DNA from: Opitutaceae bacterium
GTDB lineage: Bacteria > Verrucomicrobiota > Verrucomicrobiia > Opitutales > Opitutaceae
Assembly: GCA_029979145.1 (NCBI GenBank)
Contig: JAPOIC010000070.1
Span: forward strand, 1-9,159
Direction of reading: 5' to 3'
DNA: 9,159 nt
The notes under the pieces are model-generated. The model ran no database searches. It was not told the DNA's origin and saw nothing but the letters and a program-made list of their open reading frames with translations. A program made the position numbers and the translations under genes. Positions 1 to 6,879 of the stretch are shown piece by piece; the stretch's first letter is position 1, and the number at the start of each line of letters is the position of its first letter.

Positions 1-499
1 CTTCGCGCGCGAGCCGTCCCGGGCGCTGGCCTTCGTGGATCAATTCCTCGAACAACCCGCGCATCTCCGCATGCGTCGCCAGCGCCCGCACTTCGCCCGG
101 CGCCACGCCGGCGCGGGCCAGCCGCACCTCGCCGCCCTTGCCCGCCACGCAGACGAAATATTTCACCAGCGGATACGCCGGATCCGTGCGAATCACACAG
201 TGCGTCCGCGGCCCGTAGGCGAAGACCACGCCGGCGGTCAGGGCGTGGCGTTTGCCATCCAACTCCACCCAGCCTCTGCCTTCGGCGACATACTCCAACC
301 CCGCATAGGCGTAGGCCTCGCGTTCGACGGCGTAGTCCGGGTTGCAGTGCTCGCGTCCGCCCAGCGCGGGGCCGGGCGCGGCGCCGCGGGCGGGGGCGAG
401 GTTGAGAAAGAAATACCGCGTGCCCGTAACCTGCTGCGAGAGCAGCGTGCGCCGGCGATTGATGCCGATTTTATCCATGCCTTTTCGCAAACTATCCAT
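1..499 (-). CDS. AraC-family transcriptional regulator, N-terminal sensor part (partial)
   Basis: This minus-strand gene is open through the left edge; 166 codons are present. It probably encodes a sugar-responsive AraC/XylS-type activator. What is visible is a cupin-like ligand-binding domain (about residues 45-120 from the first ATG): an R-E-H-C-N-P-D-Y stretch, then LEYVAEGRGWVELDG, a turn ending VFAYGPRTHCVI, and PLVKYFVCVAG, the pattern of the AraC_binding domain, followed by the helix GLFEELIHEGQRPG that usually leads to the linker. The two helix-turn-helix motifs must lie outside the window, so the assignment rests on the sensor domain alone. Two in-frame ATGs are possible, at 499 and at 478; an in-frame TAA at 527-529 limits the gene upstream. 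Neither start has a clear ribosome binding site. It is divergent from the FucI-like isomerase, 85 bp away, which makes that gene its likely target (inference). Confidence 0.82.
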   Translation of the reverse strand, partial: MDSLRKGMDKIGINRRRTLLSQQVTGTRYFFLNLAPARGAAPGPALGGREHCNPDYAVEREAYAYAGLEYVAEGRGWVELDGKRHALTAGVVFAYGPRTHCVIRTDPAYPLVKYFVCVAGKGGEVRLARAGVAPGEVRALATHAEMRGLFEELIHEGQRPGRLARE

Positions 500-584
500 T
501 CCGGCAGCGGGCTTTCCAGTGCATAATTAGCCCTCCAACCCACCCCGTCCCTCCCCACACCCCAGCCGATATTTTCCAGTCCCC
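500..584. promoter_or_regulatory. Divergent intergenic region between AraC regulator and FucI-like gene
   Basis: Both flanking genes start here, so the 85 bp must hold two promoters and probably the regulator's operator. It is pyrimidine-rich on the plus strand. AT-rich islands are the TAATTAT read on the minus strand at 529-523 (possible -10 for the regulator) and GATATT at 568-573 (possible -10 for the isomerase, very close to its ATG). No convincing -35 box is visible. The octamer TTTCCAGT occurs twice in the same orientation, at 513-520 and 573-580, exactly 60 bp apart, and GGGCT/AGCCC form a 5-bp inverted repeat at 509-513/529-533. These are candidate sites only. Confidence 0.35.
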
Positions 585-2213
585 ATGAAAAAACCCTCCG
601 CCAAGACGATCCTGCTCATCGCCAACGGCGACCTGCGCCAATCCGCCAACGAGGCCACGTGGCCCTTCCAGGCCGCGATGGAAAAGCTCCTCACCGCCGC
701 CGTCGCCAAGCTCGGCTACAAGCTCGTCCGCGCCCACCCCTACAAATCCAAGCTGAAGCACGGCTTTATCGGCTCGCAAAAGGAAGGCATGGCGGTTTTC
801 GCCGGCATCGACCCGAAGACCCCGATCATCGTCGCCGAGGCGGTGTGGCAGTATTCGCACCACATCCTCCACGGGCTCATCTCCCACCAAGCGCCGATCC
901 TTACCGTGGCCAACTGGTCCGGCAGCGCCCCCGGCCTCGTCGGCATGCTCAACCTCAACGGCTCCCTCACCAAGGCAGGCGTGAAATACTCCACGCTCTG
1001 GAGCAAGGACTTCACCGATGAGTTCTTCCTGAAAAACCTCGCGACTTGGTTGAAGACCGGCGTCGTGAAGCACGCCACGCCGCACGTGAAGCCGCTCGCG
1101 CGCTGTAAAGTGCCCGCCAAGGCCAAGGCCCTAGCGAAGCAGGTCGCCTACGACCTTCGCCGCCGCAAGTCCATCATGGGCGTCTTCGACGAGGGTTGCA
1201 TGGGCATGTTCAACGCGATCATTCCCGACGAGCTCCTGTTCAAGTGCGGCGTCTACAAAGAGCGCCTCTCGCAATCCGCCCTCTATTACGGCGCGACCCA
1301 AGTGACCGATGCCGAGGCCCAGGCCGTCTACGGTTGGCTCAAGGCCAAGGGCATGAAATTCCACTTCGGTCCCGATCCCGAAAACGACCTCACCGAGGAT
1401 CAGGTGCTGTGGCAGTGCAAAACCTACGTCGCCGCCCTGCGCATCGCCGATGAGTTTGGCTGCGAGACCATCGGTATCCAGTATCAGCAGGGCCTCAAGG
1501 ACCTTCTGCCCGCGTCCGACCTCGTCGAGGGCATCCTCAACAACAGCGACCGCCCGCCGGTGAAGAACGCCGCCGGCAAGGTCATCCTCAAGAGCAAGCC
1601 GCTCACGCACTTCAACGAGGTGGACGAATGCGCCGGCCTCGACGGCCTGTTCACCAACCGCATCCACACCGCGCTCAAACAACCCGTGGAAAACACGCTC
1701 CACGATTTGCGCTGGGGCGACGTCGATCCGACCGGCACGACGGACGAATACGTCTGGGTGTTCCTCATCTCCGGCAGCGCGCCCCCAGCCCACCACGTCG
1801 GCGGCTACAAGGGCACCGACTCGCTCCGCCAGCCGAAGATGTATTTCCGCCTCGGCGGCGGCACGGTGCGCGGCATCGCCAAACCCGGCGAGATCGTGTG
1901 GAGCCGCGTCTTCCTCGCCAACGGCAAGCTCAAGATGGACCTCGGCCGCGCCAAGGTCATCACCCTCCCCCGCGAGGAGACGGAGCGCCGCTGGAAGGAA
2001 ACCACCGAGCAATGGCCGATCATGCACGCCGTCACCTACGGCGTGTCGCGCGACCAGATGATGGCCCGCCATCAAGCCAACCACATCCACGTCGCCTACG
2101 CGAAGTCGGCCGCCGACGCCGACCAAGCGATGTATGCCAAGGCCGCCCTCGCCGCCGAACTTGGCCTCGAGGTTTCGCTCTGCGGCACCAAAGCCGACGG
2201 CTCGAAATTCTGA
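585..2213 (+). CDS. L-fucose isomerase-like (FucI/AraA-fold) sugar isomerase
   Basis: A 542-residue cytoplasmic protein of the L-fucose/L-arabinose isomerase superfamily, which interconverts an aldose and a ketose using a divalent metal (Mn2+ in E. coli FucI). From memory of the E. coli sequence several blocks align: IMGVFDEGCMGMFNAIIPDELL (residues 197-218) with the IGSVAMG-type second-domain start; HFNEVDECAG (342-351) with the TENDSLNG block carrying FucI ligand E337; LHDLRWGD (372-379) with FADVRTYW carrying D361; FLISGS with HLINSGS; and QANHIHVAYA (498-507) with ANHG carrying H528. The predicted metal ligands are therefore E345, D374 and H500. It is shorter than FucI (about 590 residues), and similarity looks low, so fucose need not be the substrate; arabinose, rhamnose-like or other deoxy sugars are possible. 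It is transcribed away from the AraC-type gene and is followed by a terminator, so it is probably monocistronic. The ATG at 585 has no Shine-Dalgarno motif. Confidence 0.85.
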   Translation: MKKPSAKTILLIANGDLRQSANEATWPFQAAMEKLLTAAVAKLGYKLVRAHPYKSKLKHGFIGSQKEGMAVFAGIDPKTPIIVAEAVWQYSHHILHGLISHQAPILTVANWSGSAPGLVGMLNLNGSLTKAGVKYSTLWSKDFTDEFFLKNLATWLKTGVVKHATPHVKPLARCKVPAKAKALAKQVAYDLRRRKSIMGVFDEGCMGMFNAIIPDELLFKCGVYKERLSQSALYYGATQVTDAEAQAVYGWLKAKGMKFHFGPDPENDLTEDQVLWQCKTYVAALRIADEFGCETIGIQYQQGLKDLLPASDLVEGILNNSDRPPVKNAAGKVILKSKPLTHFNEVDECAGLDGLFTNRIHTALKQPVENTLHDLRWGDVDPTGTTDEYVWVFLISGSAPPAHHVGGYKGTDSLRQPKMYFRLGGGTVRGIAKPGEIVWSRVFLANGKLKMDLGRAKVITLPREETERRWKETTEQWPIMHAVTYGVSRDQMMARHQANHIHVAYAKSAADADQAMYAKAALAAELGLEVSLCGTKADGSKF

Positions 2214-2238
2214 GCTGCAGCGCCCTCGCCGCGGTCAC

Positions 2239-2267
2239 AAGCGGAGTCCACCCGGCTCCGCTTTTTT
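2239..2267 (+). terminator. Intrinsic terminator after the FucI-like gene
   Basis: AAGCGGAG (2239-2246) pairs perfectly with CTCCGCTT (2256-2263) around a 9-nt loop, and the 3' arm runs straight into a T tract (2262-2267). It lies 25 bp after the isomerase stop codon, the classic arrangement of a Rho-independent terminator. Confidence 0.85.
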
Positions 2268-2300
2268 GCGCCCGGAAACCGGATGACGCGGTCCCGGCCG

Positions 2301-2335
2301 CAAAAGCCTCGCCCCGCCCAGGCCCCGGGCTTTTG
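2301..2335 (+). terminator. Second hairpin, terminator-like, just before glycerate kinase
   Basis: CAAAAGCC (2301-2308) pairs perfectly with GGCTTTTG (2328-2335) across a 19-nt, C-rich loop. The 3' arm ends in TTTTGTT. It could be a second, back-up terminator, also readable in the opposite direction because of its A-rich 5' arm, or a hairpin in the glycerate kinase leader: only 11 nt separate it from the ATG at 2347. The sequence alone does not decide between these. Confidence 0.5.
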
Positions 2336-2346
2336 TTAAAGCTCCC

Positions 2347-3513
2347 ATGCGCGCGCTGGTTGCATTCGACAAATTCAAGGACTCGCTGACCGCCCCCGCG
2401 GCCTGCGCGTGCGCGGTCGAGGCCCTCGCCTTGGCGCATCCCAGCTGGTCCGTCGCCACCTGCCCATTGACGGACGGCGGCGACGGTTTCGCCGCCATCC
2501 TCACGCACGCGGCCGGCGGCGAAATCCACACCGCGCGCGTCACCGGGCCGCGCGGCCAGCTCGTCGAAGCGGCATTCGGCTTGGTGCGTTTGAAATCCAT
2601 CCCACCGGCCGCCCGGGCGTTGCTGGATTTGCCGGGCACGCTTCCGGCCAACACCACCCTCGCGCTCATCGAGATGGCGACCGCGAGCGGCCTCGCCATG
2701 CTTTCGCCCGGTGAACGCGACCCGTGGCAAACCACCAGCCGCGGCACCGGCGAACTCATCGCCTACGCCGCCAAGCTGGGCGCACAGGCCGTCCTGCTCG
2801 GCGTCGGCGGCAGCGCCACCAACGACCTCGGCATCGGCGCGCTCGGCGCGCTCGGCCTGCGCTTCATCGGCGAAGCTCATCACGAGGCGCCCCTTCCCGT
2901 TCCGGCAGTGTGGGATCAAATTCTAAAACTCGAGGGCCGCGTGCAGGCCCCGGTGATCCGCATTGCCTGCGACGTCGCCAACCCGCTTCTCGGCCCGCAG
3001 GGCTGTTCCGCCGTCTACGGTCCGCAAAAAGGCCTCGCCGCCGCCGACCTCCCGCGCATGGAAGCCGCCGCTGCGCGCCTCGCCGGGATGCTCTGCGCGC
3101 ACACCGGCGCATCGGAATCCGCCCCGGCCAGCCCCGGCGCCGGCGCGGCCGGCGGCATCGCCTTTGGTTTCATGACCGCGGCCGGCGCGCGACTCCTGCC
3201 CGGCGCCGACTTCGTCGCGGCCTGGCTCGACGTGGAGGCGAAGCTCGCCGCCACCGACCTCGTCATCACCGGCGAAGGCCGGTTCGATGAGAGCTCGCTC
3301 AGCGGCAAAGGCCCCGGCGCGCTCGCGCTCCGCGCCTTGGCCTTGGGCAAACCCGTGCATGTGTTCGCCGGACAGATCGCGCCGCCGCCGAAGCCGCCCG
3401 CCGCGTTGCACCTGCACGCCATCACACCGGCCGGAATGCCCCTCGCCGAGGCATTGGTGGCCGCGCCGCAGTTGCTAAGGCAGGCCGTTCAGACCACCTT
3501 TGCCGCCCCATGA
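2347..3513 (+). CDS. Glycerate kinase, GlxK/GarK (Pfam Gly_kinase) family
   Basis: A 388-residue kinase that transfers phosphate from ATP to D-glycerate, feeding it into lower glycolysis; GlxK/GarK-type members are known to make 2-phosphoglycerate. Family signatures occur in the right order: N-terminal ALVAFDKFKDSLTA (residues 3-16; compare IAPDSYKESL in E. coli), LTDGGDGF (41-48), the glycine-rich GVGGSATNDLGIGALGALG (152-170), ACDVANPLLGPQGCSAVYGPQKG, and VITGEGRFDESSLSGKGP (306-323). Length matches the usual 375-390 residues, so the gene looks intact. It is the first gene of a tightly packed set; its TGA overlaps the next ATG as ATGA at 3510-3513, indicating translational coupling. No Shine-Dalgarno motif precedes the ATG. 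The downstream 2-hydroxyacid dehydrogenase might supply its substrate by reducing hydroxypyruvate (inference). Confidence 0.93.
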   Translation: MRALVAFDKFKDSLTAPAACACAVEALALAHPSWSVATCPLTDGGDGFAAILTHAAGGEIHTARVTGPRGQLVEAAFGLVRLKSIPPAARALLDLPGTLPANTTLALIEMATASGLAMLSPGERDPWQTTSRGTGELIAYAAKLGAQAVLLGVGGSATNDLGIGALGALGLRFIGEAHHEAPLPVPAVWDQILKLEGRVQAPVIRIACDVANPLLGPQGCSAVYGPQKGLAAADLPRMEAAAARLAGMLCAHTGASESAPASPGAGAAGGIAFGFMTAAGARLLPGADFVAAWLDVEAKLAATDLVITGEGRFDESSLSGKGPGALALRALALGKPVHVFAGQIAPPPKPPAALHLHAITPAGMPLAEALVAAPQLLRQAVQTTFAAP

Positions 3514-4175
3514 CCGACGAGCACGCCCGCCGCGACCGCCACGCCCGTTTCCGCCTGTGGAAACAGGTCCTGCGCTTCGTGCCGCGCCGCGCGGCGTTTC
3601 ACCGCTATCCGCTGGTCGGCCGCTTCGCTGACCTTGCGCGCAAACGGTCCTTTCTCTGGTCGTTCCGGCTGCCGCACCTGCGACCGGCGTTTTACGCGGG
3701 CTCGATCCTCGCGGTCATGCCCGTGATGGGCGTGCAGCTGCCCGCCGCCTTCGTCCTCGCGCTGTTGCTGCGCGCCAACTTCATGGTGCTGGGCGGACTT
3801 CAATTCATCACGAATCCCGTCACGGCGGCGCCGATCTACTACGCCACCTCCGAGCTCGGGAAATCCGTCGTGCAGTTCGTCGGCTTCGGTGAAGCCATGC
3901 CGGTCGAGGCAGACATCGACGCGATCACCACCGACGCGATGGGCGACCGGTTCAAGCCCGCGGAGCCCACGGTCGGCGCGGACGGCGAAATCCATTGGGG
4001 CCGGCGCATCGGCTCCGCCATCAACGCGCTGGTCATCGGCGGCGCGCTCATTGGCACCCTGATCGGAGTGGCGCTCGACACGTCGTGGCGCATCCTCACG
4101 GAACGGTTTGGCCCGAAACATTTGCACCGGAAGAAAGCTTCCCGCTCGACGACACCCAACGGTCCCCCACAGTAA
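3510..4175 (+). CDS. DUF2062 domain membrane protein
   Basis: A 221-residue predicted inner-membrane protein of unknown function. The DUF2062 signature is clear: a basic N-terminal region (residues 1-60, rich in Arg), then a hydrophobic stretch FYAGSILAVMPVMGVQLPAA (61-80) continuing FVLALLLRAN, and FITNPVTAAPIYY (99-111), containing the family's typical R-x-N and N-P-x-T-x-x-P-x-Y elements. A further hydrophobic segment, INALVIGGALIGTLIGVAL (171-189), is followed by a basic C-terminal tail. Residues 125-168 form an acidic, probably soluble loop. It overlaps the glycerate kinase stop codon by 4 nt and the next gene starts 7 nt after its TAA, so it is almost certainly co-transcribed. In other bacteria DUF2062 proteins often sit near cell-envelope or lipid-handling genes; that gives no specific role here. 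Confidence 0.88.
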   Translation: MTDEHARRDRHARFRLWKQVLRFVPRRAAFHRYPLVGRFADLARKRSFLWSFRLPHLRPAFYAGSILAVMPVMGVQLPAAFVLALLLRANFMVLGGLQFITNPVTAAPIYYATSELGKSVVQFVGFGEAMPVEADIDAITTDAMGDRFKPAEPTVGADGEIHWGRRIGSAINALVIGGALIGTLIGVALDTSWRILTERFGPKHLHRKKASRSTTPNGPPQ

Positions 4176-4182
4176 CGCACCC

Positions 4183-5589
4183 ATGTCCGGCTTCCCGCGT
4201 CTGTCGCCCGTTCACCACTTGCTGACCCCGTTCGTGTTGCTCGTGGGGCTGCTCGGTTGCAGCAACTCCACGCAGGCCCCGACCCGGCCGGCCGCCGCGC
4301 CGTCCCGGCCGCTCGCCACCGCGACGCCAACCGCGCCCGCGTCCCGGCCCACGCCGCCGCCCAGCACGGAGCGCATCTACCCCGTGATGCTCGGCATCGA
4401 CGTGCTGGAGGCACAGGGGTTTTCTCCGATCCGCGGCAAGCGCGTGGGCCTGCTCACGCATCCCGCCGGCGTGAATCGGCGCGGCGAAAGTTCGATCGAC
4501 GTCCTCCGCCGCGCGCCCGGGATAAAACTCGTCGCGCTCTTCGGCCCCGAACACGGCATCTACGGCAACTTCAAGGCCGCGATCGACATCGCCGACTCCA
4601 CCGACCCGCGCACCGGCTTGCCCGTGTATTCGCTGCACGGCGCCCACCGCAAACCGACCAAGCAGATGCTCACCGGCCTCGACGCCATGGTGATCGACCT
4701 GCAGGACATCGGCACGCGCAGCTACACGTTCGTCAGCTGCATGCTCTACACGATGGCTGCGTGCTTCGAAAACAACGTCGAGGTCATCGTGCTCGACCGG
4801 CCCAACCCGCTCGGCGGCCTCAAGGTCGACGGCCCGCCGCTCGACGCGCAGTGGAAGAGTTACGTCGGCGCCTTCCGCGCGCCCTACGTGCACGGCCTCA
4901 CTATCGGCGAGATCGCGCGCATGGCCAAGGAGGCTCCGGGCGTCCTGCAGGTGCCCGGCTCCACCGGCATCAATGTTTCCGAGGCCGACCGCCGCCGCGG
5001 CCGCCTCACCATCATCTCGATGAAGGGCTGGCGACGCAGCATGCGCTGGCCTGAGACAGGGTTGAAATGGATTCCCACGTCGCAATACATCCAGGATTTC
5101 GCCGCCGTCATCGGCTACCCCATGACTGGACTCGGCACCGAGCTCGGCCAGTTCAGCCACGGATTTCCGGGGCCGCTCTATCCCTTCCGCGGCATCTCGC
5201 ACCCGCGCATCAAGGACGCCACCCTTGAGCAGGAACTGCGCGCGCTGAACCTGCCCGGACTCAACTACCGCCGCATCAGCGTGCCCGACCGCAACGGCAA
5301 ACCCGTCACCGGGCTTTACGTCGAGGTCACCGACTACTCCGACTGGCGGCCGACCGAGCTGAATTTCCACATGATGCGGCTCGCCTGCAAATACGAGCCG
5401 ACCAATCCGTTTGCCGCCGCCGACGCCGCCTCCAATCGCCGGATGCTGATCCACATGGGCTCAACCGATTTCTTCGAGGCTCTGCGGCGCGACGGCGCCC
5501 GCGTCAACATCGAGGCCTTCCTCGCCGACTGGCGCGCCAAAGCCAAGGTCTACCAACAGCAGACCCGCCGCTACTGGCTCTACTACTGA
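4183..5589 (+). CDS. namZ: NamZ-type exo-beta-N-acetylmuramidase (DUF1343) lipoprotein
   Basis: A 468-residue DUF1343 protein; characterised members (B. subtilis NamZ/YbbC, GH171) cleave terminal MurNAc from peptidoglycan-derived glycans. The ATG at 4183 is preferred over the in-frame one at 4108 because it gives a lipoprotein signal: hydrophobic TPFVLLVGLLGC with lipobox L-L-G-C at residues 23-26, then a Pro/Thr/Ala-rich linker to about residue 65. The catalytic domain shows GIDVLEAQGF, GKRVGLLTHPAGVNRRGES, LVALFGPEHGIYG (F120, E123, H124), DSTDPRTGLPVYSLHG, VIDLQDIGTRSYTF (170-183), VLDRPNPLGG (203-212) and HGLTIGE (237-243), the family's diagnostic order. The conserved Glu and His of GPEHG are likely part of the active site. 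The C-terminal half is also complete. The lipobox implies anchoring at the inner or outer membrane facing the periplasm. It sits 7 nt after the DUF2062 gene and 2 nt before the dehydrogenase. The earlier ATG would overlap DUF2062 by 68 nt and spoil the signal peptide. Confidence 0.9.
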   Translation: MSGFPRLSPVHHLLTPFVLLVGLLGCSNSTQAPTRPAAAPSRPLATATPTAPASRPTPPPSTERIYPVMLGIDVLEAQGFSPIRGKRVGLLTHPAGVNRRGESSIDVLRRAPGIKLVALFGPEHGIYGNFKAAIDIADSTDPRTGLPVYSLHGAHRKPTKQMLTGLDAMVIDLQDIGTRSYTFVSCMLYTMAACFENNVEVIVLDRPNPLGGLKVDGPPLDAQWKSYVGAFRAPYVHGLTIGEIARMAKEAPGVLQVPGSTGINVSEADRRRGRLTIISMKGWRRSMRWPETGLKWIPTSQYIQDFAAVIGYPMTGLGTELGQFSHGFPGPLYPFRGISHPRIKDATLEQELRALNLPGLNYRRISVPDRNGKPVTGLYVEVTDYSDWRPTELNFHMMRLACKYEPTNPFAAADAASNRRMLIHMGSTDFFEALRRDGARVNIEAFLADWRAKAKVYQQQTRRYWLYY

Positions 5590-5591
5590 CC

Positions 5592-6593
5592 ATGTCCGTC
5601 TCCTCCCTTCTCGCGATCCTGACGCCGTTCGAGCAGGAAAAGTTTTTCCCCGGCGAATTGTTCGACTCCGTCCAGGCGCTGAGCCCAAGCTTCACTTTGA
5701 TCGATCCGACAACCCTCGACGTCGAAGCGCTGAAGGACGAAATCACTCGCCGCAATCCCGAGGTGATTCTCGCCTGCTGGCAGACCGCCGGCCTGCCCGA
5801 TCCGCTGCCAGAGCGCCTGCGCTATGTGTGCTACGTGACCGGCTCCGTGCGCCGACTCGTTACGCGCCAGCAGATCGAAGCCGGACTGCTCGTCTCAAAC
5901 TGGGCCAACATCATCAGCCGCACCGTCGCCGAGTGCGCCCTCTTTCACACCCTCGCCTGCCTGCGCCGCGACCGGCATTGGCAGCTCTCGATCCATCACG
6001 AGCAGGGCTGGCGCGAAGGTTGGGAGAACGTCGGCTCACTCTTCGAGCGCCGCGTCGGCGTGCACGGCTACGGCAGCGTCGCGCGCGAGTTCCTGAAACT
6101 CATCGTGCCGTTTGACTGCGAAGTCTCGGTCTTCGCGCCGGACTTCGATGCCGCTGCCAGTGCGGCGACCGGCGTAAAGCCGGCCAAGTCGCTGGAGTCC
6201 CTCTTCGCCGACAACGACGTAGTCGTGGAACTCGCGCCGTTGATCGAAGCCACCCGCGGCACCGTCGACGAACGCATCCTGCGCCTGATCCGCCCCGGCG
6301 GCGTCTTCGTCAACGTCGCCCGCGCCGCGATCACCGACGAAGCCGCGCTCCTCCGCATCGCCCAAGAGGGCAATATCCAGGTGGGCCTCGATGTCTTCGT
6401 GCAGGAACCCATGCCACTCGACAGCGGCTGGCGCGGACTCCGCAACGTCAGCCTCACGCCGCACATCGCGGGCCCGACGCTCGACCGCTACGTCGACGCC
6501 GGCCGCCACGCGTTGCGCAATCTCCGCCACTACGCCGCCGGCGAGCCGCTCATCCTTCCCGTCACGCCCGCCGGCTACGACGCGGCGACGTGA
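5592..6593 (+). CDS. D-isomer-specific 2-hydroxyacid dehydrogenase, NAD(P)-binding
   Basis: A 333-residue cytoplasmic oxidoreductase that interconverts a 2-oxoacid and its D-2-hydroxyacid with NAD(P)H. The nucleotide-binding motif VGVHGYGSVAREF (residues 155-167) carries G-x-G-x-x-A, and the three catalytic residues of the family are present: R244 in FVNVARAAI (normally N-x-S-R-G), E272 in DVFVQEPMP, and H291 in LTPHIAG. The substrate domain comprises roughly residues 1-110 and 295-333. The strand after the Gly motif ends FAPDF; the Asp there (D184) lies a little beyond the usual acidic position, so cofactor preference is unclear. The ATG is 2 nt after the NamZ stop codon, so it closes the four-gene unit. 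Glyoxylate/hydroxypyruvate reduction would fit the glycerate kinase in the same unit, whereas D-lactate oxidation would fit MurNAc breakdown; neither is shown. Confidence 0.9.
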   Translation: MSVSSLLAILTPFEQEKFFPGELFDSVQALSPSFTLIDPTTLDVEALKDEITRRNPEVILACWQTAGLPDPLPERLRYVCYVTGSVRRLVTRQQIEAGLLVSNWANIISRTVAECALFHTLACLRRDRHWQLSIHHEQGWREGWENVGSLFERRVGVHGYGSVAREFLKLIVPFDCEVSVFAPDFDAAASAATGVKPAKSLESLFADNDVVVELAPLIEATRGTVDERILRLIRPGGVFVNVARAAITDEAALLRIAQEGNIQVGLDVFVQEPMPLDSGWRGLRNVSLTPHIAGPTLDRYVDAGRHALRNLRHYAAGEPLILPVTPAGYDAAT

Positions 6594-6632
6594 GTTGATC
6601 GGGCTAACGCAGAGGCACAGAGGTAAGACTCC

Positions 6633-6705
6633 GAGGTAGGGCGCGCGGTCTCAGCGCGCCGCGCATCGGAACAATCCGGCGGTCTGGGACAGACCGCCCT
6701 ACCTC
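6633..6705. repeat. Double-hairpin module (GGTAGGGCG type), copy A
   Basis: Closing arms GAGGTAGGGCG (6633-6643) and CGCCCTACCTC (6695-6705) are perfectly complementary. They enclose two GC-rich hairpins: GGCGCGC (6640-6646)/GCGCGCC (6654-6660) with loop GGTCTCA, and GGCGGTCTG (6678-6686)/CAGACCGCC (6690-6698) with loop GGA. The closing stem overlaps the hairpin arms, so the cruciform and long-stem forms are alternatives. It could also stop or protect the upstream transcript. Confidence 0.85.
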
Positions 6706-6729
6706 AGGCGCCACCAAGTCAGGTCCCAT

Positions 6730-6781
6730 TTCAGAAGCCACGAAACCACGATTTCTGATTCATGGCTTCCTGGCTTCTGAA
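6730..6781. repeat. TTCAGAAGCCA inverted repeat, copy A
   Basis: TTCAGAAGCCACGAAACCA (6730-6748) faces TGGCTTCCTGGCTTCTGAA (6763-6781); 17 of 19 positions pair, with a 14-nt AT-rich spacer. The same pair of arms occurs in copy B at 7913-7941 and 8090-8118, but there the spacer holds the double-hairpin module. Confidence 0.82.
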
Positions 6782-6879
6782 TTTTTACCCGGCCTCCGAC
6801 TCTGCGTCTCCGCGCCTCTGCGTGAGATAATTTCAGATCCAGCGTTGAACCCTTTTCCCTCAGCCACACGGTTACGCTA

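Larger units (their letters stand above)
6604..6826. repeat. Composite inverted-repeat element, copy A
   Basis: A 223-bp intergenic element starting 10 bp after the dehydrogenase stop. Outer arms: CTAACGCAGAGGCACAGAG (6604-6622) against CTCCGCGCCTCTGCGTGAG (6808-6826), 16 of 19 positions pairing. Inside, side by side, lie a double-hairpin module (6633-6705) and a second inverted repeat (6730-6781). All three modules recur in copy B at 7875-8162. There is no open reading frame of recognisable content and no transposase. Together with short flanks it accounts for the whole 286-bp gap before the aldo/keto reductase; the residue 6827-6879 shows nothing beyond presumably that gene's promoter. Confidence 0.85.

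Noticed and set aside
35..526. Plus-strand open frame opposite the AraC-type regulator
   Set aside because: Translation is Arg/Ala/His-rich without motifs, whereas the minus strand gives a coherent AraC sensor domain over the same bases.
1131..2126. Minus-strand open frame (331 codons) inside the FucI-like gene
   Set aside because: Antisense to a confidently assigned enzyme, composition biased to Val, Gly, Ala, Asp, no recognisable motif.
4108..4182. Upstream in-frame ATG as start of the NamZ gene
   Set aside because: It would overlap DUF2062 by 68 nt and put a polar, basic 25-residue extension before a good lipoprotein signal peptide; the ATG at 4183 gives a proper lipobox.
4096..5454. Long minus-strand open frame (452 codons) across the NamZ gene
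   Set aside because: It lies opposite a gene with clear family motifs over its full length; its translation is rich in Arg, Gly, Ala, Val and Asp with no domain pattern, typical of a GC-driven antisense shadow.
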